Origin: Acidovorax_G sp046289925
GTDB lineage: Bacteria; Pseudomonadota; Gammaproteobacteria; Burkholderiales; Burkholderiaceae_C
Direction: 5' to 3'
NCBI GenBank assembly: GCA_046289925.1
Contig: JBKBUN010000083.1
Span: forward strand, 1-14,199
Length of the DNA stretch: 14,199 bases
The notes beneath the pieces were generated by a model. The model did not search any database. It saw nothing but the letters and a program-made list of their open reading frames with translations, and was not told the DNA's origin. The position numbers were made by a program, and so were the translations under genes. Numbering within the stretch: the stretch's first letter is position 1; the number at the start of each line of letters is the position of its first letter. Shown piece by piece: positions 14,180-14,199 of the stretch.

Positions 14180-14199
14180 GAGACGACGCGGCGCACTCC

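Noticed and set aside
1..14199. CRISPR arrays, tRNA or rRNA genes
   Set aside because: No regularly spaced direct repeats and no cloverleaf or rRNA-like sequence were recognised.

Overview
The window is GC-rich, densely coded DNA. It looks like a betaproteobacterium of the family Comamonadaceae (Acidovorax-like). That placement rests on the gene families, codon bias visible by eye, and an intergenic repeat (TTGCTAT-N8-TAGCTGCTCGTGCTTGA, two copies) of a type I remember from this family. It is inference, not a database result.

Left half (76-8387): a cyanophycin locus. Cyanophycin is the non-ribosomal Asp/Arg storage polymer. On the minus strand lies cphA2 (a synthetase paralogue with a dead second ATP site), then cphA1 (the full-length synthetase), then creA (a small exported protein overlapping cphA1 by 4 nt). 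Divergently, on the plus strand, lie an MsbA-type ABC exporter with an unusual N-terminal extension and a DUF1854 protein. This ABC/DUF1854 pair is recurrently linked to cyanophycin genes, but its role is unknown. The 193-bp divergent gap at 5386-5578 should hold the promoters of both arms.

Middle (8388-9365): accessory-looking DNA. An AT-rich leader with three successive inverted repeats precedes an unrecognised 143-aa protein. A gene-free stretch follows, carrying a Comamonadaceae-type hairpin repeat and a 188-190-bp structured element with 12-bp perfect terminal inverted repeats and CTAG at each end.

Right half (9366-14083): a cytosolic 5'-nucleotidase behind an orphan gspF, a likely remnant of a short-chain dehydrogenase C-terminus, a luciferase-like flavin monooxygenase, a stand-alone CZB zinc-binding protein, and ruvC convergent with it.

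The most unexpected structural observation is that the two window ends carry the same sequence in inverted orientation: 57 bp perfect, 64 of 66 bp overall. The left copy sits just after creA and the right copy just upstream of ruvC. No transposase or integrase is present, so I read this as two copies of a dispersed intergenic repeat, possibly where an assembly contig broke, not as a transposon. No tRNA, rRNA or CRISPR was seen.
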